A stretch of DNA of 29,131 bases from an uncultured Bacteroidales bacterium (GTDB lineage Bacteria; Bacteroidota; Bacteroidia; Bacteroidales; UBA932): assembly GCA_910585445.1 (NCBI GenBank), contig CAJUEK010000030.1, forward strand, positions 1 to 29,131, written 5' to 3'. Below are positions 1 to 6,814 of this stretch, piece by piece. Both the position numbers and the translations under genes were made by a program. A model generated the notes under the pieces. The model saw only the letters and a program-made list of their open reading frames with translations. It did not search any database and was not told the origin of the DNA. Position 1 is the stretch's first letter; each line of letters starts with the position of its first letter.

Positions 1-1
1 G

Positions 2-64
2 ATGGACAAGGTCACATCCGGGGAATACCAGAGGTATTACGAGGAGATGTATAAGGGAAGATAG
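2..64 (+). CDS. C-terminal end of an unrecognised plus-strand gene (partial)
   Basis: An open frame runs from the left edge to a TAG stop at 62-64 and gives at least the last 20 residues, ending in YYEEMYKGR. The ATG at position 2 may be internal, because the gene is cut by the window edge. A strong terminator 20 bp after the stop supports a real plus-strand gene ending here. The tail is rich in charged residues and tyrosine and looks like a terminal helix of a soluble protein. I do not recognise the family. Confidence 0.5.
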   Translation: MDKVTSGEYQRYYEEMYKGR

Positions 65-83
65 ACTGGCTGCTAATCATATT

Positions 84-132
84 ATCATCCGGCCTTGCCA
101 ATGTGAATCGTGGCAAGGCCGGATGATTTTTT
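84..132 (+). terminator. Strong rho-independent terminator
   Basis: A perfect 17-bp stem (84-100 paired with 111-127) encloses a 10-nt loop and runs into six T residues at 127-132. It ends the partial plus-strand gene at 2-64. It lies between convergent genes, so it may also stop transcripts from the minus-strand gene ending at 135, but the U tract is only on the plus-strand side. Confidence 0.93.
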
Positions 133-134
133 AA

Positions 135-1682
135 TCACCGTTTCGATCCACGTCTGAGATATTTCAGAAAAGCCAGGCCTGATTCTGTCGTCTTATATTT
201 CTGATATTTCGACGAACGTCTGGAGATGACCATACCCAACAAACCGTTCCTGATTAACGGCTCAATATTGGTTCTGACATTATTGGTCTGATTTGTCAGT
301 CCTAACTGCCGAAATATCTCCCTCTTCGTTAATTCTTGATTAGCGCACATTTCCAATATTAACAAAGACCTTGCAGACAATTTATCTGAATACACTGCAA
401 ATTGACTGTTATTCCCGACATCTTGATTAACAAAAGATTTACTGCTACTTTCATCTTCGTTAATTTGACTTGAATCACTTTCCGGACGCAGTGCATATAT
501 TGCTTTTGCAACTTTTACCTCAAATACAGTTTCTTTATCTAAAGAAAAGATTGCCAAACCATTACCATTTTCTGTCAATTCATATTGTACTCTAGCGATA
601 CCTCTATTAAATTTATTAACGTACCCGTATACTTTTAAGGCCTCAGCGATAATAGGGTTTCTGTAATCATTCACGTTAGGAAAATTACTTTTAGTTGCAT
701 TACCATATAGGCCTCCTGGATTCGTGATATCAATCCTGTCTGAATATTGATAGAATTTTATAGGAGTGTTGCTGTCATAATTCCTATGCATTACCGCATT
801 CATAACAAGTTCGCGGATAGCCCACACTGGATAATTCTGCTCAACTCCTTCTTGTAAAGAAGAGATCTTTATCGGACGCCGTTTAATTATTGCAGTTTCA
901 ATAAAGTTATCAAGTTCACGCAATGAGACGACGAGGCTATGGTCGAATGATTTTTCATCTACCACATCAGATGAATTATCATTCCCCAAGAATTGTACAT
1001 ACTGTATATATGCTCCAGGCAAGAAAGTTTTAGGTTCTTTTCCAAACAATAACACCGCAGCATTGGTAGGGCGCCCGGCACGTTTGTCAAATAACCTTAA
1101 AGAGGCTAACTTATCTTCCATGCTACGGGGATCCCCTGAAAGGATATCCGGATTAATTGCTTTAAACAAATAATCATTGAGGATGTCTTCGTCAAGATCA
1201 TCAAGAGTCGCATCAAGACATGGCTTAATGTCAAATGACTTATAGTTTGTTGAACGTTTTTCTACAAGACGTTGCTCTTCCTCATAGGTCGCCACACCTT
1301 TTCTCGCTCCATTACGTATCCATGTCCTGCCATCATACTTTACCGGTGGTTCCAATGACGGAAGTACTTCCACGACCATAACATCTCCATCTGCGAATCT
1401 GAAATTTCCTACACTCATATTGGGCAACGGCAAAATCTTTCCATCTGTCCGGAGGCCAGAAATTTCCTTGTTCAATTTGTCAGTTATCCGAAGACCGGAC
1501 AAAGATCCGTCATCCCTGACGCCAATCAGCAAATAACCGGGCTTCCCAGAATTCGGATAATCATTACAGAAAGCACAGATAGCCTGACAAAACTTCGTTG
1601 TATCAGTGGTACTGGCCGTTTTTTCTATGTTAAATGATTCCAAACCGGAAATCATGGTAATCAATTGAGACTCTGTTATCAT
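135..1682 (-). CDS. AlbA/Schlafen-type putative regulator with GHKL-like domain and C-terminal winged helix
   Basis: The 515-residue product matches the AlbA_2 (divergent AAA_4) family of putative transcriptional regulators, often mislabelled as RecG-like helicases. Residues about 15-140 form the AlbA_2/Schlafen domain, with AFCNDYPNSG and LLIGVRDDGS. A GHKL-like ATPase region follows, with ELVMNAVMHRNY (about 292-303) and the glycine segment ITNPGGL. Residues about 440-510 form a winged helix (LTKREIFRQLG). I chose the ATG at 1682 over an in-frame GTG at 1700 because the predicted promoter -7 box at 1704-1711 would put the transcript start near 1698. The gene is clearly more AT-rich than its neighbours, which suggests transfer. 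A diverged fragment of a similar gene lies just upstream. The target and role are unknown; related proteins occur near mobile or defence genes, but nothing here shows that function. Confidence 0.85.
   Translation of the reverse strand: MITESQLITMISGLESFNIEKTASTTDTTKFCQAICAFCNDYPNSGKPGYLLIGVRDDGSLSGLRITDKLNKEISGLRTDGKILPLPNMSVGNFRFADGDVMVVEVLPSLEPPVKYDGRTWIRNGARKGVATYEEEQRLVEKRSTNYKSFDIKPCLDATLDDLDEDILNDYLFKAINPDILSGDPRSMEDKLASLRLFDKRAGRPTNAAVLLFGKEPKTFLPGAYIQYVQFLGNDNSSDVVDEKSFDHSLVVSLRELDNFIETAIIKRRPIKISSLQEGVEQNYPVWAIRELVMNAVMHRNYDSNTPIKFYQYSDRIDITNPGGLYGNATKSNFPNVNDYRNPIIAEALKVYGYVNKFNRGIARVQYELTENGNGLAIFSLDKETVFEVKVAKAIYALRPESDSSQINEDESSSKSFVNQDVGNNSQFAVYSDKLSARSLLILEMCANQELTKREIFRQLGLTNQTNNVRTNIEPLIRNGLLGMVISRRSSKYQKYKTTESGLAFLKYLRRGSKR
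323..369. repeat. 47-bp perfect direct repeat, copy 1 (inside the AlbA-family gene)
   Basis: This stretch is identical to 1926-1972, at an offset of 1603 bp. It encodes part of the winged-helix region (SLLILEMCANQELTK) of the intact gene. Recombination between the copies would delete most of the gene and its promoter. Confidence 0.95.
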
Positions 1683-1703
1683 ACGTAAACAAGTTTGCAC
1701 TTA

Positions 1704-1734
1704 CAAATATAAATAAACTAACTATGTTTCACAA
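1704..1734 (-). promoter_or_regulatory. Bacteroidota-type promoter of the AlbA-family gene
   Basis: On the minus strand a -7 box TATATTTG (1711-1704) matches TAnnTTTG, with a TTG (1734-1732) 20 nt upstream as a -33 element. It predicts a leader of about 15 nt for the ATG at 1682. Confidence 0.65.
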
Positions 1735-1834
1735 GAAATAACCAATATGCCAATTTAAAGAGAAACAAGTATTCGGTCCTCATAACTATAAACATGAAAA
1801 AACAACGTAAATAACTAATAATATCAGACCAACA

Positions 1835-2003
1835 GATGATGAATATCCTACAAGCTGTTCTTAATTAAAGAATCTATATTAATTATTAGTCTGATTTATA
1901 TAGCCCAAACTATCGGAGCATCTCTTCTTCGTTAATTCTTGATTAGCGCACATTTCCAATATTAACAAAGACTTTAACTATTTGCTTTAATCTTCGTTAA
2001 TTT
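1835..2003 (-). pseudogene. Decayed 3' fragment of a paralogue of the AlbA-family gene
   Basis: Read on the minus strand, this stretch parallels roughly residues 407-487 of the downstream intact protein. It has INED, then SLLILEMCANQELTK with no amino-acid change, then INQTNN and NIDSLIKNSL in place of NIEPLIRNGL. The same reading frame holds at both ends but carries four stops (after INED, before SLLIL, after NQTNN and after NSL). Compared with the intact gene it lacks 66 nt between the INED and SLLIL segments. The flanks have diverged while 47 bp are identical, so it is either a decayed tandem paralogue partly repaired by gene conversion or a recent partial copy. No start, promoter or N-terminal part remains. 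Confidence 0.75.
1926..1972. repeat. 47-bp perfect direct repeat, copy 2 (in the decayed fragment)
   Basis: This is the second copy of the 47-bp repeat, in the same orientation as 323-369. It lies inside the pseudogene fragment at 1835-2003. Confidence 0.95.
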
Positions 2004-2221
2004 AGCGCAAAAACTGAAATAACGTCTTGTTTTCATTTAATCTGCCCGGATCTGAAACTATCTCACGTTTATGATATGATTCATCAAACTCCAGCCTGCA
2101 AAATAGCAGAAGTCCCTGTAATCAAAGAAAGATGATTATGAACTTGCAAGTTCCATCTTCATCGGCAGAATGACGTCTCAAATGAAAATCCAGACTTGAA
2201 AACTACGGGAACCGGGTATAA

Positions 2222-2875
2222 TCACGCAAACAACTCCCGGAGGACCTTGAGGGAGTTTATGTTCAGGGCCGAGTCGGTGTGGTACTCTATGTAGCGGAGG
2301 ATTCCTTCGGCTATTTCGTTGCGGACGGGGCCGGAAAGGGGAATCAGCATTGACTCGGCGAAAGACTCTTTCATGAAGCGGCCTACTGTATGACAGTGGT
2401 CTGAGACGAAAGGCATAAGGTCTTCCGTCTCGGGGCTGAATCCGAGGGCTACCGAAAATTCGAGGAGGAACCTTATGTGGAAATTGCTGAAATCCGAGTC
2501 TATGGCGTCCAGAAGCATTATGTTCTTTTCGCACCACTCATACAGGCCGTCTTCTACGGCGCCTTCTTTTATGACACGGAACAGGACTTCGCTCATGAAC
2601 ATTGTCATGGAATTTTTGAAAAGATTGTTCCTGATGCCGTTCAGAGGGTATTTCGGAACAATGTTCTTTACCGTGTACATCTTCGAATACTTCGGAGGCT
2701 GAATGTCCGCCTCAAGGATGTTCAGCGGAAGGAACCGGCCCATCGAGGCCTTTTTCCCCAGACCGCGTACGAGAAGTCCCCGCCGTCCGTACTCCCTGCT
2801 AAGGGTATGTACTACGGCTGAACTTTCCCCGCATTTGGTCACATGCAGCACTATTATATCCGTATTCGAATGCAT
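2222..2875 (-). CDS. recO: DNA repair protein RecO
   Basis: This 217-residue protein is read as RecO, which helps load RecA on SSB-coated single-stranded DNA in the RecFOR recombination pathway in the cytoplasm. The N-terminus fits the RecO OB-fold (IIVLHVTKCGESSAVVHTLSREYGRRGLLVRGLGK), followed by a helical C-terminal domain. The ATG at 2875 gives the usual N-terminus; a 20-residue longer frame would overlap rdgB and adds no family sequence. It begins 22 bp after the rdgB stop and is probably co-transcribed with it. The length is near the short end for the family. I see no four-cysteine zinc site, which is common for Bacteroidota RecO. Confidence 0.88.
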   Translation of the reverse strand: MHSNTDIIVLHVTKCGESSAVVHTLSREYGRRGLLVRGLGKKASMGRFLPLNILEADIQPPKYSKMYTVKNIVPKYPLNGIRNNLFKNSMTMFMSEVLFRVIKEGAVEDGLYEWCEKNIMLLDAIDSDFSNFHIRFLLEFSVALGFSPETEDLMPFVSDHCHTVGRFMKESFAESMLIPLSGPVRNEIAEGILRYIEYHTDSALNINSLKVLRELFA

Positions 2876-2897
2876 CCGGTATCGGAGGGATACTCCC

Positions 2898-3548
2898 CTA
2901 CTTTGACACGGCAGTCCGGCCGGCATTTGCGGCAAGCCACTCTGCCATGGCCCTCAGGGCTTTTCCGCGATGTGAAATCATATTCTTCTGATCTTCCGTA
3001 ATGTCAGCCAAGGTCTTGCCTGGATATTCGTCCGGAATGAAGATGGGATCGTAGCCGAATCCGCCGTTCCCAGACTTTCCGTTTGCGATGACTCCTTCGA
3101 GCGAGCCTTCGAAAATATGTTTCTCTCCGTTCAGTATCAAAGTTATGACGCTCTTGAAGCGCGCCCTGCGTGACACCGGCTTGACTTTAAGCCCAAGCGA
3201 AGATGCCATGCTCGCCTCGCCGCTTACAACTTCAAGCTCATGGAGGACTTTGTCCATGTTCTTATTGAAATCCTTGTCGTCTCCGGCATATCTTGCCGTA
3301 TAGACTCCCGGAGCACCTCTGAGGGCATCCACTTCCAGTCCGGTATCGTCAGCGAAACAATTGCTTCCGCTTTTGTCGTACAGATACTGGGCTTTCTGCA
3401 ATGAGTTGGCCCTCAATGTCTTTCCTGTCTCAGGAATATCCTCTGTTATTCCTACCTGCGCGGGGGTAACGAGCTCAAAGCCCTCGCCTAAAATTTCTGA
3501 AGCCTCACGCAGTTTGCCGCTGTTGCCCGTTGCAAAAACCAATTTCAT
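2898..3548 (-). CDS. rdgB: RdgB/HAM1 non-canonical purine NTP pyrophosphatase
   Basis: The 216-residue product hydrolyses dITP, ITP and XTP to monophosphates, cleaning the nucleotide pool. It shows the family N-terminus FATGNSGKLREASEIL, the catalytic FADDTGLEVDAL (D67, D68), GYDPIF and the late SHRGKAL motif (about 192-198). An extra segment of roughly 20 residues (about 107-125, SGEASMASSLGLKVKPV) sits before RRARFKSV, where typical family members have a shorter loop. The gene is first in a two-gene operon with recO and has its own promoter facing the divergent protease gene. Confidence 0.93.
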   Translation of the reverse strand: MKLVFATGNSGKLREASEILGEGFELVTPAQVGITEDIPETGKTLRANSLQKAQYLYDKSGSNCFADDTGLEVDALRGAPGVYTARYAGDDKDFNKNMDKVLHELEVVSGEASMASSLGLKVKPVSRRARFKSVITLILNGEKHIFEGSLEGVIANGKSGNGGFGYDPIFIPDEYPGKTLADITEDQKNMISHRGKALRAMAEWLAANAGRTAVSK

Positions 3549-3584
3549 AAAACTGCTTATTTAATATTACCGTTAATTCCGCCG

Positions 3585-3616
3585 CAAAGGTATATAATAA
3601 AATGCAACTGCCCAAA
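3585..3616 (-). promoter_or_regulatory. Bacteroidota-type promoter of rdgB-recO
   Basis: On the minus strand, TTTG (3616-3613), a 20-nt spacer and TACCTTTG (3592-3585) match the -33/-7 consensus. The predicted start of transcription is about 30 nt upstream of the rdgB ATG. Confidence 0.75.
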
Positions 3617-3617
3617 C

Positions 3618-3651
3618 TTGGACCGGATTGCAAAAATATTTCGTACTTTTG
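3618..3651 (+). promoter_or_regulatory. Bacteroidota-type promoter of the protease gene
   Basis: TACTTTTG at 3644-3651 fits the TAnnTTTG -7 box. The best -33 candidate is TTG at 3618-3620, with a slightly long 23-nt spacer. It overlaps the divergent rdgB promoter region. Transcription from here would begin near 3658, giving a leader of about 145 nt. Confidence 0.6.
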
Positions 3652-3661
3652 CGGCATGTTA

Positions 3662-3709
3662 TATGCAGGGGCACATGCCCCGGCGGGCAGGACATTAACA
3701 AACTGCATA
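3662..3709 (+). other. Structured 5' leader of the protease mRNA
   Basis: A 7-bp outer stem (TATGCAG 3662-3668 with CTGCATA 3703-3709) encloses a GC-rich inner hairpin (GGGC 3669-3672 with GCCC 3677-3680). It lies just after the predicted transcript start and about 90 nt before the chosen start codon. I recognise no known riboswitch class. Confidence 0.4.
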
Positions 3710-3801
3710 CCATTGTGCACACCGGCCACGAGCAGGCAGCGCACCGGCATTTCCGCATGACACTGAACACAACGTCCAGAAACAGAAAAATTTCCGACAG
3801 G

Positions 3802-5436
3802 ATGAAAAAAGAAACATTGATAATCTTCGCGGCATTTGCCGTAACGGCAGCCATTGCAGCAGAGCAGGCATCCGCACAGTCAAAGAGCTTCAAGCTCGGC
3901 CAATGGACAGAAATCCACAACTCCGTAATCAAGGAACTCAACCGCTCATATGTGGACTCGCTTCCACTTGACAGGATAATGAGGGCGGGAATAGACGCAA
4001 TGCTCGATGAGCTTGACCCATATACCGTATATATTCCGGAAGAGGAAAACGAGAACCTGCAGATGATGCTCTCCAACACATACGGCGGCATCGGTGCAAT
4101 CATATACAAGAAAAAGGACGGAAACGTAATAATCAACGAGCCTTACTACGGGTCTCCGGCACAGAAGAACGGCCTGAGCTGCGGTGACGAAATCCTCGAG
4201 ATAGACTCTCTTCCGACAAAAGGTCTCGAGACCAAGGAAAGCAGCGACAAGATGAAGGGCAAACCGGGAACTACGGTTGTCTTCAAGGTCAGGAAAGTCC
4301 GCAGCGGTGACACGTTGGACATCCCTGTCATTAGGGAGCGCATACATTTCCCGGATATAGAATATTCAGGAATGCTCGATGACAGCACCGGATATATTCT
4401 CCAGAGCGGTTTCACTGAAAACGTGTCTTCAGAGCTAAGGCAGAAATTCCTCGACCTCAAGAGGCAGGGCATTAAGCGCCTTGTGCTTGACCTGAGGGGC
4501 AACGGAGGAGGACTTATGAGCGAGGCCATCAATATTGTCTCACTTTTTGTTCCCAAAGGTTCGCTTGTCGTTTCCTCCAAAGGCAACACGGAAGATTCAA
4601 AAATGGAATACCGTACTACACAGGAGCCTATCGACACGGAGATTCCGATAATCGTGCTCATCGACTCGGCATCCGCCTCATCATCCGAAATCGTGGCTGG
4701 AGCGCTTCAGGATATGGACAGGGCTACCATAATGGGAGTCAGGAGCTACGGCAAGGGGCTTGTGCAGTCCATCAGGCCGCTCGCATACAACGGACAGATG
4801 AAAGTGACCACCGCAAAATACTACACTCCGAGCGGACGATGCGTACAGGCAATAGATTATGCGCACCGCAATGATGACGGAAGTGTAGGCCATATACCGG
4901 ATTCCCTGACCCGTGAGTTCCGCACAGCCTCAGGAAGAATCGTGCGTGACGGAGGCGGAATCACACCGGACGTAGCAATCGCTTCTCCGTCATACAGCAG
5001 GCTGGTCTATGCCCTTGTTCTGGGCGGAGTGCTTGACCAGTATGTGATTGACTTCGCCCGCCGCCACGAAAGCATCGCTCCGGCAGATGAATTCCATTTC
5101 AGCGACGAGGACTTCGAAGACTTCATAAGGTTTGCAAAGACGCAGGAGTTCGATTACAGGAGCAGTGCGAAGACCCTCTATGACCAGATGAAGAAAGAAC
5201 TCGAGAAGGACGGTCTTGCCGAGGCAATGTCCGAGGAGCTGGAAGCTATGGGAAAGGCACTGGAAATGGACAAGGAGAAGTTCATAAGGCTTAAAAAGAA
5301 CGAAATCATACCTTTCATTGAAGAGGAGATTGCTACAAGATACTGGTTCCAGGAGGCCGGAGTCAAAATCCGCCTCAGATATGACAGGCAGCTGCGTAAA
5401 GCACTGGAGGAGCCTATGATATCAATTGGAAAATAA
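3802..5436 (+). CDS. S41 C-terminal processing peptidase (CtpA/Tsp family), exported
   Basis: This 544-residue serine peptidase would cleave C-terminal tails of periplasmic or envelope proteins. An N-terminal signal peptide (MKKETLIIFAAFAVTAAIAA) is followed by a helical region, a PDZ domain (about 95-185, with YGGIGAII and SPAQKNGLSCGDEIL) and the S41 core. The predicted catalytic pair is Ser293 in SASASSSEIVAGAL and Lys318 in YGKGLVQ, 25 residues apart as in Tsp. The last 130 residues are helical and charged. I chose the ATG at 3802 because it begins the signal peptide; the open frame extends to 3628, upstream of the predicted transcript start. An ATG at 3757 is possible but would bury the signal. 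It heads a run with the HAD and HD genes. Confidence 0.92.
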   Translation: MKKETLIIFAAFAVTAAIAAEQASAQSKSFKLGQWTEIHNSVIKELNRSYVDSLPLDRIMRAGIDAMLDELDPYTVYIPEEENENLQMMLSNTYGGIGAIIYKKKDGNVIINEPYYGSPAQKNGLSCGDEILEIDSLPTKGLETKESSDKMKGKPGTTVVFKVRKVRSGDTLDIPVIRERIHFPDIEYSGMLDDSTGYILQSGFTENVSSELRQKFLDLKRQGIKRLVLDLRGNGGGLMSEAINIVSLFVPKGSLVVSSKGNTEDSKMEYRTTQEPIDTEIPIIVLIDSASASSSEIVAGALQDMDRATIMGVRSYGKGLVQSIRPLAYNGQMKVTTAKYYTPSGRCVQAIDYAHRNDDGSVGHIPDSLTREFRTASGRIVRDGGGITPDVAIASPSYSRLVYALVLGGVLDQYVIDFARRHESIAPADEFHFSDEDFEDFIRFAKTQEFDYRSSAKTLYDQMKKELEKDGLAEAMSEELEAMGKALEMDKEKFIRLKKNEIIPFIEEEIATRYWFQEAGVKIRLRYDRQLRKALEEPMISIGK

Positions 5437-5449
5437 AACTGCACTGACA

Positions 5450-6115
5450 ATGACTCCAAATGAGGTGAAAAAGACTGTTGCACTCTTTGATTTTGACGGA
5501 GTGGTATCAGACACGGAGAGCCTGTACAGCGCATTCTGGAACAGGCTTGGTGAGGGGGAACTCAATACAGGAATTGAAGATTTCGGCCAGAAAATCAAAG
5601 GCCAGACGCTCGTACAGATATTTGACAAATACATTCCGGATGAAAATGACCGGAGGCTCATCGAAAGGAAAATTGACGAGCTGGAACGAAGCATGGCTTA
5701 TGAGTATGTCAAAGGGGCTGACACTTTCCTGAAAGCCCTGAAGGAAGCCGGGATTCCTACGGCAATCGTCACCAGCTCGAATGCAAGAAAAATGGAGCAG
5801 GTGCACAAAGCCAGGCCGGAGCTCGGGTCACTTGTGGACCGCATACTCACAAGCGAGGATTTCACAAAGTCAAAACCGGACCCTGACTGCTTCCTGAAAG
5901 GCATGTCAGTGCTTGGCGGGACTCCCCAGACAACGGTAGTCTTTGAGGATTCGTTCCATGGCATAGCTGCCGGCAAGGCTTCCGGAGCATTTGTGATAGG
6001 CCTTGCGACCACCAATCCGCGCGAATCAATCGAGCCTCTGTGCGACATGGTCATAGACGACTTTACCGGGATGACTCCAGAAAAACTTCAAGAGATTATA
6101 CGGGACAGGAAATGA
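5450..6115 (+). CDS. HAD-superfamily phosphatase, beta-phosphoglucomutase-like
   Basis: The 221-residue protein is a class I HAD hydrolase that would dephosphorylate a small sugar phosphate or related metabolite. The nucleophile motif FDFDGVVSDTE gives D14 and D16, a helical cap follows, then the motif II region IVTSSN, the motif III lysine in SKPDPDCFL and the motif IV acid in VVFEDSFHGI. The fold resembles beta-phosphoglucomutase and phosphoglycolate phosphatase relatives, and the substrate cannot be read from sequence. I chose the ATG at 5450, 13 bp after the protease stop, over a TTG at 5426 inside the protease gene. It overlaps the following HD gene by 4 bp, which suggests coupled translation. 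Confidence 0.88.
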   Translation: MTPNEVKKTVALFDFDGVVSDTESLYSAFWNRLGEGELNTGIEDFGQKIKGQTLVQIFDKYIPDENDRRLIERKIDELERSMAYEYVKGADTFLKALKEAGIPTAIVTSSNARKMEQVHKARPELGSLVDRILTSEDFTKSKPDPDCFLKGMSVLGGTPQTTVVFEDSFHGIAAGKASGAFVIGLATTNPRESIEPLCDMVIDDFTGMTPEKLQEIIRDRK

Positions 6116-6735
6116 GCCGCGACACCAGCCTTAGGACATACATAGAGACAGAAGTATTGCCGCTTTACGACAACTTCGACAAAGCCCACGGGAGAGACCA
6201 TGCCCGCGCAGTCATAGAACAGAGCCAGTTCTTGGCAGAATATTACGATGTTGACAGGGATATGCTGTATGCCGCAGCCGCCTTCCATGACATAGGACTT
6301 AGCGAAGGACGTGAGCACCATCATCTGTCCTCCGGCAGGATGATAAGGGAAAACAGGGAACTGAGGGAATGGTTCACGCAAGAGCAGATTGAGACCATAG
6401 CCCAGGCGGCAGAGGACCACAGGGCATCATCAGACCACGAGCCACGCACGATTTACGGCAGGATAATAGCCGAATCGGACCGCCTGATTGACCCTATGAC
6501 CGTGCTCCGGAGATGCGTCCAATACGGCCTTGCCAATCATCCGGAACTCAACAAGGAAGACCAATGGGAAAGATGCGCATCGCACATCAAGTCCAAATAT
6601 GGGGAAGGAGGCTATCTGAAGCTATGGATTCCGGAATCGCCCAATGCACAGCGCCTGCAGACTCTCAGAGAAATCATAGCTGACGAAAAACGCCTGCGGG
6701 AAATATTCGACAGCCTTTACGAGACTGAAATCTGA
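6112..6735 (+). CDS. HD-domain phosphohydrolase
   Basis: The 207-residue protein has an HD metal-binding domain: HGRDHARAV (H30), then AAAFHDIGL (H59, D60), a histidine-rich EHHHLSSG and later EDHRASS and ESDRLID. Such proteins hydrolyse phosphate esters of nucleotides or other small molecules in the cytoplasm. The start is the ATG at 6112, which overlaps the TGA of the HAD gene (ATGA); a longer frame upstream lies inside the HAD gene. The HAD-HD pairing suggests the two phosphatases act on related metabolites, but this is inference only. It is the last gene of the plus-strand run, followed by a hairpin. Confidence 0.85.
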   Translation: MSRDTSLRTYIETEVLPLYDNFDKAHGRDHARAVIEQSQFLAEYYDVDRDMLYAAAAFHDIGLSEGREHHHLSSGRMIRENRELREWFTQEQIETIAQAAEDHRASSDHEPRTIYGRIIAESDRLIDPMTVLRRCVQYGLANHPELNKEDQWERCASHIKSKYGEGGYLKLWIPESPNAQRLQTLREIIADEKRLREIFDSLYETEI

Positions 6736-6746
6736 CAATAAAGATA

Positions 6747-6785
6747 CCGGTATCATGGACAGCAGACACAAATCCATGATACCGG
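6747..6785. terminator. Hairpin between convergent genes, probable bidirectional terminator
   Basis: A perfect 13-bp stem (6747-6759 with 6773-6785) has a 13-nt loop and lies between the HD gene and the convergent GH3 gene. Neither side has a strong T tract, so termination may be partial or the element may act in mRNA 3'-end protection. Confidence 0.6.
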
Positions 6786-6814
6786 CAATGATATAAAGAC
6801 AATATAGTTTCCGT

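Larger units (their letters stand above)
1735..2221. other. Gene-free stretch between the AlbA-family gene and recO
   Basis: About 490 bp of AT-rich DNA holds the decayed paralogue fragment (1835-2003). The remaining parts, 1735-1834 and 2004-2221, show no ORF, RNA or clear terminator. No hairpin with a T tract follows the recO stop at 2222. Confidence 0.6.

Noticed and set aside
3628..3801. N-terminal extension of the protease frame
   Set aside because: It starts upstream of the predicted transcript start and would bury the signal peptide.
3573..4136. Minus-strand frame of 187 codons
   Set aside because: It lies opposite the protease gene and its leader; the serine-rich, motif-free product is a shadow of the coding strand.
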